Part shown: in pieces, positions 32,809 through 42,512 of the stretch
Layout: every line of letters begins with the position of its first letter
How positions within the stretch are numbered: the stretch's first letter is position 1
NCBI RefSeq assembly: GCF_002933855.1
Contig: NZ_BFAQ01000042.1
Location: forward strand, 31,617 to 95,616
Reading direction: 5' to 3'
Origin: Vibrio penaeicida
Lineage (GTDB): Bacteria > Pseudomonadota > Gammaproteobacteria > Enterobacterales > Vibrionaceae
DNA: 64,000 bases
Translations under genes and position numbers: made by a program
Notes under the pieces: model-generated
The model's database searches: none
The model's input: the letters and a program-made list of their open reading frames with translations, nothing else
What the model was told of the DNA's origin: nothing

Positions 32809-34227
32809 ATGAGCTCTGAAACCGTCAAAATTGTACCGACAAAGATTGTTCATTTAGGGTTTGGGGCGTTCTATCGAGCACACCAAGCGGTTTATTCTCA
32901 CGAAGCAATGGGTGCTGAAGATCCGTGGGGGACGTGTGTAGTCAGCCTATTTAGTGGACAGCCAATGATAGCCGCGCTAACAGAGCAACATTGTCAATAC
33001 TCGGTTATTGCTAAGGGGGATAGCGGTGCGAATATCACTAAAATTCAATCCATTAGCAACGCTCTGCATCCTACGATTCATGGCAAAGACGCGATCTTGG
33101 ATACGATGGCGTCAATCGATACCCACATTATCTCACTCACCATCACCGAAAAAGGGTATTGCATAAACCCTCAATCTAGGCAATTAGACACAAGTGACCC
33201 TCTCATTCTGCATGACTTAGCCAAGCCCAGCGCCCCACATTCGGCAATTGGTTACATTGTGGAATCTTTGAGAAGGCGATTTGAACGAAATTTAGAAGGG
33301 GTAACAGTGCTTTCTTGTGACAATATCCCAAATAATGGAGAAGCCGTTCAAAACGCGGTGACGCAATTTGCGGAGTTGATTTCCCCCGAACTCGCGCTTT
33401 GGATAGGTCGAGAAGTCACTTTTCCATCCTCGATGGTTGATCGAATTACGCCGGCAGTCACCCATGAAACCCAACAAGAAATCGATCGTGTCGTGGGAGA
33501 ACACGACCCCTGCGGAATCATCACCGAACCTTTTAGCCAATGGGTGATAGAAGATAACTTCCGGTATGGAAGACCAAACTGGGAAACGGCCGGTGCTCAA
33601 TTTGTAGAGGATGTCACGCCCTACGAAGACATGAAATTGAGAATGCTTAATGGGGCGCATTCTTTCATTGCGTATTTGGGTTACTTAGCGGGTTACAAAA
33701 CGGTAGCGGAGACAATTCAAGACAAAGATTTCGAGATCGCGGTTCGACGGATCATGACATCGCAAGCGCAAACGTTGCAAATGCCCCAACATGAGTTGGA
33801 AGCGTATCAAGAGTCGCTCATCGAGCGTTTTCGCAATACTCAACTGAAACATAAAACATGGCAAATCGCGATGGATGGCAGCCAGAAATTACCGCAACGG
33901 ATCCTTGCCCCTTTCACACTTCGCTTGCAAGCCGATCAAAACTGTGACGATTACTATTTGGCGATCGCAGCTTGGATACGATACGTAAACGGAGTGGACG
34001 ACAGTGGAGAAAGATTTGAAGTTAAAGATCCAAAATCAGCACTGTTCGATACTATTCACAAAAGCGTCCAACCTAACAAACTGGTCGAACAATTTGTTCA
34101 AATGGAGGAGGTGTTCGGCGCTCAATTAATCCACAACGACACCGCCGTTGCAGGGATCAGGAATGCGTATGAATCCATCGCACAACATGGTGCGAAAAAC
34201 ACGCTGAAAAGGTTCAATGTGTCCTAA
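32809..34227 (+). CDS. uxuB: Fructuronate reductase / mannitol dehydrogenase family
   Basis: 472 residues. The N-terminal Rossmann region is IVHLGFGAFYRAHQAVY. The polyol-dehydrogenase signature KLRMLNGAHSFIAYLGYL is present, and LSCDNIPNNG lies mid-protein. Adjacent to uxuA, it reduces D-fructuronate to D-mannonate with NADH. Glucuronate isomerase, KDG kinase and aldolase are not in the window. Confidence 0.9.
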   Translation: MSSETVKIVPTKIVHLGFGAFYRAHQAVYSHEAMGAEDPWGTCVVSLFSGQPMIAALTEQHCQYSVIAKGDSGANITKIQSISNALHPTIHGKDAILDTMASIDTHIISLTITEKGYCINPQSRQLDTSDPLILHDLAKPSAPHSAIGYIVESLRRRFERNLEGVTVLSCDNIPNNGEAVQNAVTQFAELISPELALWIGREVTFPSSMVDRITPAVTHETQQEIDRVVGEHDPCGIITEPFSQWVIEDNFRYGRPNWETAGAQFVEDVTPYEDMKLRMLNGAHSFIAYLGYLAGYKTVAETIQDKDFEIAVRRIMTSQAQTLQMPQHELEAYQESLIERFRNTQLKHKTWQIAMDGSQKLPQRILAPFTLRLQADQNCDDYYLAIAAWIRYVNGVDDSGERFEVKDPKSALFDTIHKSVQPNKLVEQFVQMEEVFGAQLIHNDTAVAGIRNAYESIAQHGAKNTLKRFNVS

Positions 34228-34475
34228 CTAATCGCTAGGTCTGGCAATACAAGTGACTACCACATTACATTATCACCAGTAATACCAGGGTCTTTTCTTA
34301 CACAGTTCACACTTTATAAATATTGATTCTGTGTAAAGGATTGCATTAGTAACTATTTATGCCAATTTAATGCGAAATTAACATTCTCAAAATTACGCTG
34401 CTTCCAAGTTTCATATAAGGCTCAACTTTCCCCAAAAACGTCATTGCTGAGCCGTTAACCTAACTCGGAAGAACA

Positions 34476-36239
34476 ATGAAAAAGTTGCTAGTTACATCGG
34501 TTTTATTAGGTCTCACTGCCTGTGGTGGAGGGTCCGGCTCAGAAACAACAACCAATCCAGTGACACCAAACCCCGCGCCCACTCAGCCAACAGAGCCTGC
34601 TAATGGGTCGGGTATCTCAGCCAAGTGGAAAGTGTTTGCTACCATCTCTCTGCCCAATGGCGATTATGTTTCAGCACGTTCGGACCAGCAAACAACGAAA
34701 ATACACCAAGAACTGCCTCTTATTCCCGCTCCTAATGGCTATGAATTGTTAAATCAAACCACGGCTTTAGCGCAGTTCGCTCAGTGGACGATTACCAACC
34801 CAGACAATTCAGTAGTAACGAGTGACGCTAAAAGAACGGTATTACTTCAGCTAAGAGAGGAAGGGACTTATCAAGTAGAAATGTGCGTTTCTGAAACCAG
34901 CACGATTGTGAAAGCGTATCCTTTTTGCGCCAATTTTGACTTGATCGTCGCTACGCCAAAATCTCATCCAAAACTCATGTCTAATGGCACGCAATTGAAT
35001 GTGAGTGCATCTGATCTGGTTTCTGGTACGAACGCCGTTTTTGATGCCGTCACTTTAGACAGTTCTGATCGTGGATTGGCCACTGTGAATACTGAACGCA
35101 CAACGTTAACTTACGAAACGTTGGATGAATACGCGTATCTTTCATCAAGCGAACGAGAAGAAGTTCGTTTGAATGTACAGGCTAGCAGCGACAGCGAACG
35201 TTGGTCTGGTGTTATTGATGTAGTTATTAACGGCACCAACTCGACACCAGAATGCACAGCGCAAACCAGCACGATCACCATTCCAGAATCTGCCCCCGGT
35301 AGTGAAACGTTCACAAAAGTCCCTGCAGGTCATTGTTTTACTGTTGGATCAAACTCTCTCTCAGCCAATTCTGACTGGCAAGGCTCCATTCATAACGACA
35401 CCAGAGATACCCTTCTCGGTATCTTCCGTTATGCGGGTGTGGATTCAACAGACAACGTTCTTCATATGAAAACCACATCTCCTGGAAAGATAACCCTATC
35501 TAAGAAGCTGCATGGTGGTGATATCGATGGTAACAAAGAATGGAACATTGAGATCATCGATAACGAGAACGTTGCACTGCCCGAAATAAAGGATTGGAAA
35601 ACGCACCAAACTCTCGCAATCAATGAACGTCACCAATTATCCGTTCAGACAGAAGGTGAAGCGCAAAATTGGATTTACCATTGGCGTGTGTCGGATGTGT
35701 CATTCGGTGAAAAACAAACCATCCGAGTTGCAACAAAATCACCCAATTTGAATTTAGGTGCATTCTCAAACAGCCAAAACGTGAAAGTCGAGCTAGTCAC
35801 CGACAACCGACATTATTTGAAGAATCAATCCGCCAGTTTCGGTCGCGATTCACTCGTCATTGCTGGAATGAAAGGGGCGCACAAAAAATATAAGCAGTAC
35901 GCGCTGATACGAGGAGACGAGCCAACACCGCCGAAGGCTGTAATAAAAGTCAATGACCAAGTCTTCGATGCTGGTGTACATAGATTACGATTGAACAAGA
36001 ATGAAAAACTGATTATTGACGGCAGTGCTTCGGTATACGATGAGAATGATGAATTCCTTAAATTCCATCACATTAAAAACGCTAATTCTATTAATAAGAT
36101 TGAATGGGTAAGCGATCAGACCACTCACACATACACCAGCACGGAAGATGTCCTTATGCATAACTTTTGCATTACCGGAAAGTTCCCTTGGTTTAGTTCG
36201 GAGAATTCTTGTGTGAAACTGCTTATTCTGAGCGAGTAG
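34476..36239 (+). CDS. Large lipoprotein of unknown function
   Basis: 587 residues. The signal and lipobox are LLGLTACGG, followed by a Ser/Thr/Pro-rich linker (TTTNPVTPNPAPTQPTEPA). The rest is beta-rich and has no motif I recognise. Paired cysteines occur in the middle (CTAQTSTITIP, then PAGHCF) and near the end (HNFCITGKFPWFSSENSC). A 248-base gap precedes it, and a terminator follows. It is not obviously linked to either neighbouring catabolic cluster. Surface or periplasmic location is inferred from the lipobox. Confidence 0.75.
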   Translation: MKKLLVTSVLLGLTACGGGSGSETTTNPVTPNPAPTQPTEPANGSGISAKWKVFATISLPNGDYVSARSDQQTTKIHQELPLIPAPNGYELLNQTTALAQFAQWTITNPDNSVVTSDAKRTVLLQLREEGTYQVEMCVSETSTIVKAYPFCANFDLIVATPKSHPKLMSNGTQLNVSASDLVSGTNAVFDAVTLDSSDRGLATVNTERTTLTYETLDEYAYLSSSEREEVRLNVQASSDSERWSGVIDVVINGTNSTPECTAQTSTITIPESAPGSETFTKVPAGHCFTVGSNSLSANSDWQGSIHNDTRDTLLGIFRYAGVDSTDNVLHMKTTSPGKITLSKKLHGGDIDGNKEWNIEIIDNENVALPEIKDWKTHQTLAINERHQLSVQTEGEAQNWIYHWRVSDVSFGEKQTIRVATKSPNLNLGAFSNSQNVKVELVTDNRHYLKNQSASFGRDSLVIAGMKGAHKKYKQYALIRGDEPTPPKAVIKVNDQVFDAGVHRLRLNKNEKLIIDGSASVYDENDEFLKFHHIKNANSINKIEWVSDQTTHTYTSTEDVLMHNFCITGKFPWFSSENSCVKLLILSE

Positions 36240-36264
36240 TTTTTCATACACTCAATCTTTCTTT

Positions 36265-36298
36265 TATCCCCAATCCGTCGATAAGCGGTGCGGGGATA
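36265..36298. terminator. Terminator hairpin between the lipoprotein gene and the LacI-type gene
   Basis: TATCCCC/GGGGATA stem with an inner CCG/CGG pair, followed by TTT. It serves the convergent ends of the two genes. Confidence 0.6.
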
Positions 36299-36304
36299 TT
36301 TGAT

Positions 36305-37336
36305 TCAAGCACTGGTTCGAACTTTTAGCTCGCTGTCTATTACGCAGCTTTTTAACGGTTCCTTACCTAAAATCATGTACGCTGCCAGCCGCCCTTTCTC
36401 TCTTTGAGCCTGATGGATCGTCGTTAGTCCCGCGGTTTCAGCCTGCGGAATATCATCAAACCCAGACACTCTCACATCGTTAGGTACTGACAACCCAGCA
36501 TCCTGACACGCCTGTATCGTGCCTAAAGCAATCACATCGCTCATGCACAAAATAACGTCTGGCTTACTTGTTTTAAGTGCCTGCTTTGCGGCTTGATAGG
36601 CATCATCGAACGCATTGTCTGGTACGTTCCAAATATGTTTGTCTTGCAGAAAATGTCCTGTCTTGGCTTTGATCACATTCTGCATTCCTTGAAGGCGTCG
36701 GTTTGATACCGACATATTAAAGTCCAGCAAATCTGCCGTATGAATGGGTTCAACCTTAGGCGAAGCCGTCAGCCTTAACCCCAAAATGCAGACCTGCTTA
36801 AAGGGTTGCCCAAGCGTGTGATTCGAGATGAGAGAAGCCGCTCCCTCGTCATCGGTGTTGATGTGACAAACACCGTCAATATCCACATCGACTGAAACCA
36901 TAGGCTTGTGCTGACGAATCAGCCTTGCCAACATTTCGTCGTCTTTTGGTGGACCATAGACAATAAAGCCATCGGCATAAGCATCGAAAGAACGACTCTC
37001 GGCGAACCCTACGCGGCTAGGAAGTAAGAGAATATTGATGTTCTCTTCGTCAAATACTTCAGAAACACCCGTTAAGAACTGCGTTGCGATGGGATCGCTA
37101 AAGTTATATTGAAGGCGCTCTGCAAGCGACACGCCAATGATGCCAGACTTCCCAATTTTTAAACTTCTCGCCGCTGCATTGGGGCCATAAAACCCCATTT
37201 TTTCACATTCAGACAAGATGTGTGCTCGAAGCTTTTCTGAGAGTTGATTGGGTCGGTTAAAGGCATTAGAAATGGTCGCGGTCGATACACCAAGAGCGAG
37301 TGATACGTCTTTTAATGTCAGCTTTTTCGCGTTCAT
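36305..37336 (-). CDS. LacI-family transcriptional regulator of the alpha-glucoside genes
   Basis: 343 residues from the ATG at 37334-37336 (AAAGG site); an upstream extension of 30 codons lacks one. The HTH is KKLTLKDVSLALGVSTATISNAFNRP, followed by a periplasmic-binding-like effector domain ending with SGFDDIPQAETAGLTTIHQ. It follows aglK in the same orientation, matching the regulator (AglR) of rhizobial agl operons. A central-CG palindrome upstream of aglE is its likely operator. Confidence 0.88.
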   Translation of the reverse strand: MNAKKLTLKDVSLALGVSTATISNAFNRPNQLSEKLRAHILSECEKMGFYGPNAAARSLKIGKSGIIGVSLAERLQYNFSDPIATQFLTGVSEVFDEENINILLLPSRVGFAESRSFDAYADGFIVYGPPKDDEMLARLIRQHKPMVSVDVDIDGVCHINTDDEGAASLISNHTLGQPFKQVCILGLRLTASPKVEPIHTADLLDFNMSVSNRRLQGMQNVIKAKTGHFLQDKHIWNVPDNAFDDAYQAAKQALKTSKPDVILCMSDVIALGTIQACQDAGLSVPNDVRVSGFDDIPQAETAGLTTIHQAQREKGRLAAYMILGKEPLKSCVIDSELKVRTSA

Positions 37337-37456
37337 AATAACCTTTAACTTCCTTATATTGACTTGAAAGGTCCAAAGCAAAAAGCGTCCGGTTACCCAA
37401 TGGGTCGCTTCCCCTTTAAGTATCACTTTTGCATGTGGACCACATAGATTATCAGT

Positions 37457-38554
37457 TTACTTCCGTAATGTTTGTCCTTTTTCTGAGTCAAACAAATGGA
37501 TTGCGCTAAGATCGAGATACCCAGTGAAATGGCTGTTTTCTGAAGAAAAATCATCATCAGCGGGGACTTCTAAAGACAGCGGTTGGTCGCCAATTTCAGC
37601 GCGGATCAGCATGCTCGCCCCTAAGAGTTCGTAATCCACCAACTTACATTTTACGGCGGCATAGTTGGTGTGCCCCACAAATTCCGGTTTCAAGTGAATG
37701 TCGGTTGGACGAAGTCCCAAGGTCACTTTACTGCCTTTGGCGGGACGTTCAAAATCGTCTGGAACAGGAACCTTTTCTCCGTTCAAAGGAAACACTGCCG
37801 TCTCGTTTTCTTGCTGAACAATGGTATCGATCATGTTCATACTTGGATTCCCGATAAAGCCTGCGACAAACTTGTTCACGGGGCGATTAAAGACTTCCTT
37901 GGGGGAGCCGATCTGAGCAATAATCCCTTTTTCCATGATGACGATTCTGTCTGCCAACGTCATTGCTTCTACTTGATCGTGGGTAACGTAAATCGTTGTG
38001 GTTTCAAGTTCCTTGTGCAGCCCTTTAATTTCTGCACGCATTTGCCCCCTCAACTTGGCGTCTAAGTTCGACAATGGTTCATCAAACAAAAACAACTTGG
38101 GTGTTCGAACCATGGCTCGTCCCATCGCTACACGCTGGCGTTGACCGCCAGATAGCGCTTTGGGTTTTCGTTCGAGTAATGGCGTCAGCTCCAGTAAATC
38201 CGCGGCCCATTCAACACGTTTGTCGATGGCGTCTTTCGGCATTTTCTTCAGCTGTAATGAAAACGCGATATTGTCGTACACCGACATATGGGGATAGAGT
38301 GCGTAGCTTTGAAATACCATAGCGAGATCGCGATCTTTCGGGTCTACATCGTTAATGCAGACATCATCAAGATAAATCTCTCCGCTGCTAATATCTTCTA
38401 GCCCTGCCACCATTCTTAATGTGGTCGATTTACCACAACCTGAAGACCCAAGCAGTACAACAAATTCACCATCTCTAATCTCTAGGTCAAATCCTTTAAC
38501 AACCTGAGTGCCGCTGTAGTCTTTTTTGACATTTTTAAATGTTACCGATGCCAT
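37457..38554 (-). CDS. aglK: Alpha-glucoside ABC transporter ATP-binding protein
   Basis: 365 residues of the MalK/UgpC type. Walker A is GSSGCGKST, the signature is LSGGQRQRVAMGRAM, Walker B is LFLFDEPLSNLDAKLR, and the H-loop is YVTHDQVEAMTLADR. The C-terminal TOBE domain begins near residue 235. It energises the AglF/AglG permease. It is directly downstream of aglA with no gap. Confidence 0.88.
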   Translation of the reverse strand: MASVTFKNVKKDYSGTQVVKGFDLEIRDGEFVVLLGSSGCGKSTTLRMVAGLEDISSGEIYLDDVCINDVDPKDRDLAMVFQSYALYPHMSVYDNIAFSLQLKKMPKDAIDKRVEWAADLLELTPLLERKPKALSGGQRQRVAMGRAMVRTPKLFLFDEPLSNLDAKLRGQMRAEIKGLHKELETTTIYVTHDQVEAMTLADRIVIMEKGIIAQIGSPKEVFNRPVNKFVAGFIGNPSMNMIDTIVQQENETAVFPLNGEKVPVPDDFERPAKGSKVTLGLRPTDIHLKPEFVGHTNYAAVKCKLVDYELLGASMLIRAEIGDQPLSLEVPADDDFSSENSHFTGYLDLSAIHLFDSEKGQTLRK

Positions 38555-40225
38555 TTATTTTTCCTCATTCCCAGAAGCTGCTAACTTACCCAGCTTTGCA
38601 ATTAAGCCACCAGCCGAAGGCACGCTTAACTGATCATTCAATAGCGTATGCGTTAAACCTATGTCTTCTACAGAAACGATATCAATCCCTTTTTCGCTTA
38701 AGTTTTCGATGACGACATCGTTGCCAGTCAAGTTCAAAACGACGAATAAGCGGGTGCCATTTTCAAATCGTTCAAAACTGATCAGATCTGCATGCAGTTG
38801 ATGCCACCTGAACTGACCCGTTTTTAGCACAGGTTGAGTTTTGCGCCAGGCGATGAAACGCTGTACGAAACTCAACACTGAGTTCTCTTTTTGTTTTTGC
38901 TGCTCTGGATTCAATGCTAAGTGAGCCGATTCAATCGGCAACCAAGTGTTAACGTTATCGCTGAAGCCACCGACATCACTCCAAACCATGGGGGTTCGGC
39001 AACCATCCCGACCTTTGAAATCTGGCCAAAACTCAATACCAAACGGGTCTTGAAGATCATCAAACCCAACCGTCGCTTCTGGTAACCCGAGCTCCTCACC
39101 CTGATAGATGCAAGCGCTGCCTCTTAAACTCAGCAAAAACACTAAGCTGGCTTTGGCTAACGCTTCTCTGTCTAGCGTGTTGCCATGCTGGTCGATACCC
39201 CAACGAGAAACACTACGGACAACATCGTGATTGCTCAAAGCAAAGCAAGGCCACCCCGACCCTAGATTTTCTTCAATGCGTTCTAGCGTATTTTTTATAT
39301 ACGCCGCACCATGAGCTTCACCCAATAATTCAAACGTGTAGGCGGAATGTAATTTGTCGCTATTAGACGTGTAAGACGCCATCACTTTTAACCCTTCCGG
39401 CGCGCCAATTTCTCCAACCGTAAAGCGATCTGGATACTCATCGAGCAACGTACGAAGCTTTTTGAGAAAGCCTAGGTTTTCAGGCTGGGTCAGTTGATGG
39501 CAATGGTATTGGTAGCTGAATGGGTTCTTCTTATCGACTCCCACAAACTGTTGTTCAGGCGAACGTACTGGCGGGTTGTCTCTGAGCTGTTGGTCATGGA
39601 AAAACATATTCACCACATCCAGCCGGAATCCATCCACACCTAAATCCATCCAGAACCTCGCTGTATCTAAGGTGGCTTGCTGAACCTCTGGGTTATGAAA
39701 GTTCAAATCAGGTTGCGAGGTTAAAAAGTTATGCTGGTAGTACTGCTGACGACGGCTATCCCACTGCCATGCCGAGCCCCCAAAAATACTGAGCCAATTG
39801 TTTGGTGGTGTGCCGTCTTCTTTTGCGTCTGCCCATACATACCAATCGGCTTTGGGGTTGGTTTTGTCTTGTCGGCTTTCTTTAAACCAAGCATGTTGGT
39901 CGCTACTGTGGCTGTAAACTTGATCCACAATCACTTTAAGCCCCAGCTTATGCGCTTCATCCAACAATGTTTTGAAATCGTCCAACGTGCCGAACATCGG
40001 ATCGATTTCGACGTAGTTGGCAATGTCATAACCAAAATCATCCATGGGCGACGCAAAAATGGGCGATAGCCAAATCGCATCTACCCCTAAACTCGCAATG
40101 TAGGGTAACTTGCTGGTTATCCCATTTAAATCGCCAATACCGTCGCCGTTGCTGTCCATGTAACTGCGTGGGTAGATCTGATAGATCACCGCTCCGCGCC
40201 ACCATTCTGTGTTTGAGTTTTCCAT
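38555..40225 (-). CDS. aglA: GH13 alpha-glucosidase
   Basis: 556 residues. GH13 motifs: nucleophile Asp203 in GVDGFRLDV, acid/base Glu272 in TVGEIGAPE, and His333-Asp334 in LSNHDVVRS. It lacks a signal peptide, so it hydrolyses imported alpha-glucosides (maltose, sucrose or trehalose types) in the cytoplasm. The position between aglG and aglK matches Sinorhizobium aglEFGAK exactly. Confidence 0.9.
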   Translation of the reverse strand: MENSNTEWWRGAVIYQIYPRSYMDSNGDGIGDLNGITSKLPYIASLGVDAIWLSPIFASPMDDFGYDIANYVEIDPMFGTLDDFKTLLDEAHKLGLKVIVDQVYSHSSDQHAWFKESRQDKTNPKADWYVWADAKEDGTPPNNWLSIFGGSAWQWDSRRQQYYQHNFLTSQPDLNFHNPEVQQATLDTARFWMDLGVDGFRLDVVNMFFHDQQLRDNPPVRSPEQQFVGVDKKNPFSYQYHCHQLTQPENLGFLKKLRTLLDEYPDRFTVGEIGAPEGLKVMASYTSNSDKLHSAYTFELLGEAHGAAYIKNTLERIEENLGSGWPCFALSNHDVVRSVSRWGIDQHGNTLDREALAKASLVFLLSLRGSACIYQGEELGLPEATVGFDDLQDPFGIEFWPDFKGRDGCRTPMVWSDVGGFSDNVNTWLPIESAHLALNPEQQKQKENSVLSFVQRFIAWRKTQPVLKTGQFRWHQLHADLISFERFENGTRLFVVLNLTGNDVVIENLSEKGIDIVSVEDIGLTHTLLNDQLSVPSAGGLIAKLGKLAASGNEEK

Positions 40226-40227
40226 GA

Positions 40228-41382
40228 TTATCCTCCTTTAACCGAACCGGACAGCAATCCGCGAACAAAATAACGTTGTAACGATAAAAATACGACAAGC
40301 GGTACGATGATCGTTATGAACGCACCACTCGTTAAAATTTCCCAATTATCCCCACGCGATCCCAGCAGTTCACGAAGTTGCGCCGTGAGCACGATCTTGT
40401 CACCGCTATTTCCTAGGTACACCATGGCCACCAGCAAGTCATTCCACACCCATAAGAATTGGAAAATAGCGAACGATGCCAGTGCGGGTAATGAAAGCGG
40501 CAACACCACTTTGATAAAGGTTTGAAAATGATTGGCTCCGTCCATGCGCGACGATTCCATGATTTCTTTTGGCAAACCCGCCATGTAATTCCGCAACAGA
40601 TAAATCGCCAACGGTAGCCCAAACCCTGTATGGGCAAGCCAAACACCGGGATATGATTTAGTCGCCACGTCGAAAAAGCTCCCGACCTCGTTGTACAATC
40701 GAAGCACTGGAATCAGCGACATTTGCAATGGCACAACCAATAAACCAACAATGATGGCCAACATGATGCTTTTGCCTCTAAAATCCATCCACGCTAATCC
40801 GTAGGCAGCAAATGCCGCGATCATAATGGGAATAAACGTAGCCGGTATCGTCACCGTAAGTGAGTTAACAAAAGCTTGCCCTACCCCTTCCGAAGCCAAT
40901 ACCTCTATGTAGTTTTCAAAGGTAAATCGAGGTGGAATATTCGCCACATGGAAAATCCGTTTGCCTCTTTTATGCGTAAATGGCGTATCAGATTCCCAAC
41001 GATATTCACCATTTTCCATTACGGTTAATACGCTGCCGTTTTTCAACTCAACAGTCTCACCGGGTTGATGTTTTTCGATTTCTTTCGCCCGCTCACCCCA
41101 GCTGTCTACCGTTCTGCCTGAATTTTCTTCAAACAAATTGCCTGCAATGACATATTGATCACCATCACGAATGGCACTCCCTTTCTTCCCGGTCCGGACC
41201 ACTTCATTTCGTTCTGTGGTGACCATGGCGGTCCACCAACCGCTGATCGCAAGCTGGTCTTTGTCGCGCACTGAGCTCACCAACAATCCCAACGTTGGTA
41301 AAGTCCACGCCAGCACGAAGAACAAGATCAGACCATGTTTAAAAAGCGTACCTGCAGACAGCTTTTTTTTGTTTCTTTCCAT
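40228..41382 (-). CDS. aglG: Alpha-glucoside ABC transporter permease (MalG-like)
   Basis: 384 residues from the ATG at 41380-41382, overlapping the aglF stop by one base. One N-terminal membrane segment is followed by a periplasmic loop of about 100 residues (residues 40-145), typical of AglG and absent from MalG. The permease core follows, with the EAA motif ESSRMDGANHFQTFIKVVLPL. Confidence 0.87.
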   Translation of the reverse strand: MERNKKKLSAGTLFKHGLILFFVLAWTLPTLGLLVSSVRDKDQLAISGWWTAMVTTERNEVVRTGKKGSAIRDGDQYVIAGNLFEENSGRTVDSWGERAKEIEKHQPGETVELKNGSVLTVMENGEYRWESDTPFTHKRGKRIFHVANIPPRFTFENYIEVLASEGVGQAFVNSLTVTIPATFIPIMIAAFAAYGLAWMDFRGKSIMLAIIVGLLVVPLQMSLIPVLRLYNEVGSFFDVATKSYPGVWLAHTGFGLPLAIYLLRNYMAGLPKEIMESSRMDGANHFQTFIKVVLPLSLPALASFAIFQFLWVWNDLLVAMVYLGNSGDKIVLTAQLRELLGSRGDNWEILTSGAFITIIVPLVVFLSLQRYFVRGLLSGSVKGG

Positions 41383-42383
41383 CACTCTTCCCTTGCCTTC
41401 TTAATGTTCCACAACATAACGGGAATGACCGCTACCATAAGAACAACGGCTATTGCACTTCCTTTGCCGAAATCCCCTCCACCTCTGAACATCCAATCGA
41501 ACATGAGGTTGGCCATCACTTCGGTATCCCATTGGCCGTTGGTCATGGTAAGAACGATGTCGAAAACCTTGAGAACAAGAATGGTAATGGTGGTCCACAC
41601 GACCAAGATGGTCGGTATAATTTGAGGCACCAGAATTTTGACAAAAATTTGAAAATCGTTCGCACCATCGAGTTTTGCAGCTTCGAGTACTTCCTCAGAC
41701 ACGCCTCTCATTGCCGCACCTAACAGCACCATGGCGAATCCCGTTTGAATCCAGATAAGAATGACCATGAGCAAAATGTTGTTCCAAAATGGCAAGGCGA
41801 TCCATGCTTGAGGTTCTCCGCCTAACGCCACCACAATGGCATTCAATAGCCCAATTTGATCGCTGTCGGCGCCTCGGTAGTCGTATACAAATCGCCAAAT
41901 GACGCTGGCACCAACAAATGAAATAGCCATAGGTAAGAAAATTAATGTCTTGGCTACCTGCCCCCACCATATTCGGTCGGAAAGGTAGGCAATCACCAAG
42001 CCAAAAAACGTGCTTAGCGTAGGCACTAATATCAACCAAAGCAGGTTGTTTAAAATGGCTTGAGTAAATTCTTCATCTCCGAATGCCCAGCTGTAATTAC
42101 TCAAACCGACAAAGTCCGTTGCCGTGCGGTCATACATAGACAAACGCAAGGTTTCCACAACGGGATAAACAAGAAATATAAGCAGCAATAGCAAAGCGGG
42201 ACCGACAAAAATAAAGGGTTGCAGCTTAAGCCTAAGCTGATCCTTTTTTCGCTTTTCCTCGCCTTGTAAATGCTTACTGGATAAAGCTTTCTCTAAGCCA
42301 AAATACGCCGTGTAGTAAAAAGCAATCGATGCTATTACTGCAACAAGCATGGCAAACAGAGAATCTAGGAGTTGATCGATCAA
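41382..42383 (-). CDS. aglF: Alpha-glucoside ABC transporter permease (MalF-like)
   Basis: 333 residues. An extra N-terminal membrane helix and a charged linker (KHLQGEEKRKKDQLRLK) precede the core permease. The EAA loop is EAAKLDGANDFQIFVKILVPQ. It forms the channel with AglG. Confidence 0.87.
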   Translation of the reverse strand: MIDQLLDSLFAMLVAVIASIAFYYTAYFGLEKALSSKHLQGEEKRKKDQLRLKLQPFIFVGPALLLLLIFLVYPVVETLRLSMYDRTATDFVGLSNYSWAFGDEEFTQAILNNLLWLILVPTLSTFFGLVIAYLSDRIWWGQVAKTLIFLPMAISFVGASVIWRFVYDYRGADSDQIGLLNAIVVALGGEPQAWIALPFWNNILLMVILIWIQTGFAMVLLGAAMRGVSEEVLEAAKLDGANDFQIFVKILVPQIIPTILVVWTTITILVLKVFDIVLTMTNGQWDTEVMANLMFDWMFRGGGDFGKGSAIAVVLMVAVIPVMLWNIKKAREE

Positions 42384-42512
42384 AATCGTTCTCCATAACG
42401 TAGAAATTGAACGGTTAGGGCGAAGCTCATTGCTACGCCCTTATAGGCAGTTAGTGACACTTAGTCGCTAACCTAGGTCTATTGACCTACTGACTTTATT
42501 GGAATAGTCGCT

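Noticed and set aside
34298..34336. TTACACAG/CTGTGTAA inverted repeat after uxuB
   Set aside because: Arms are 23 bases apart with no T-run; not clearly an operator or terminator.
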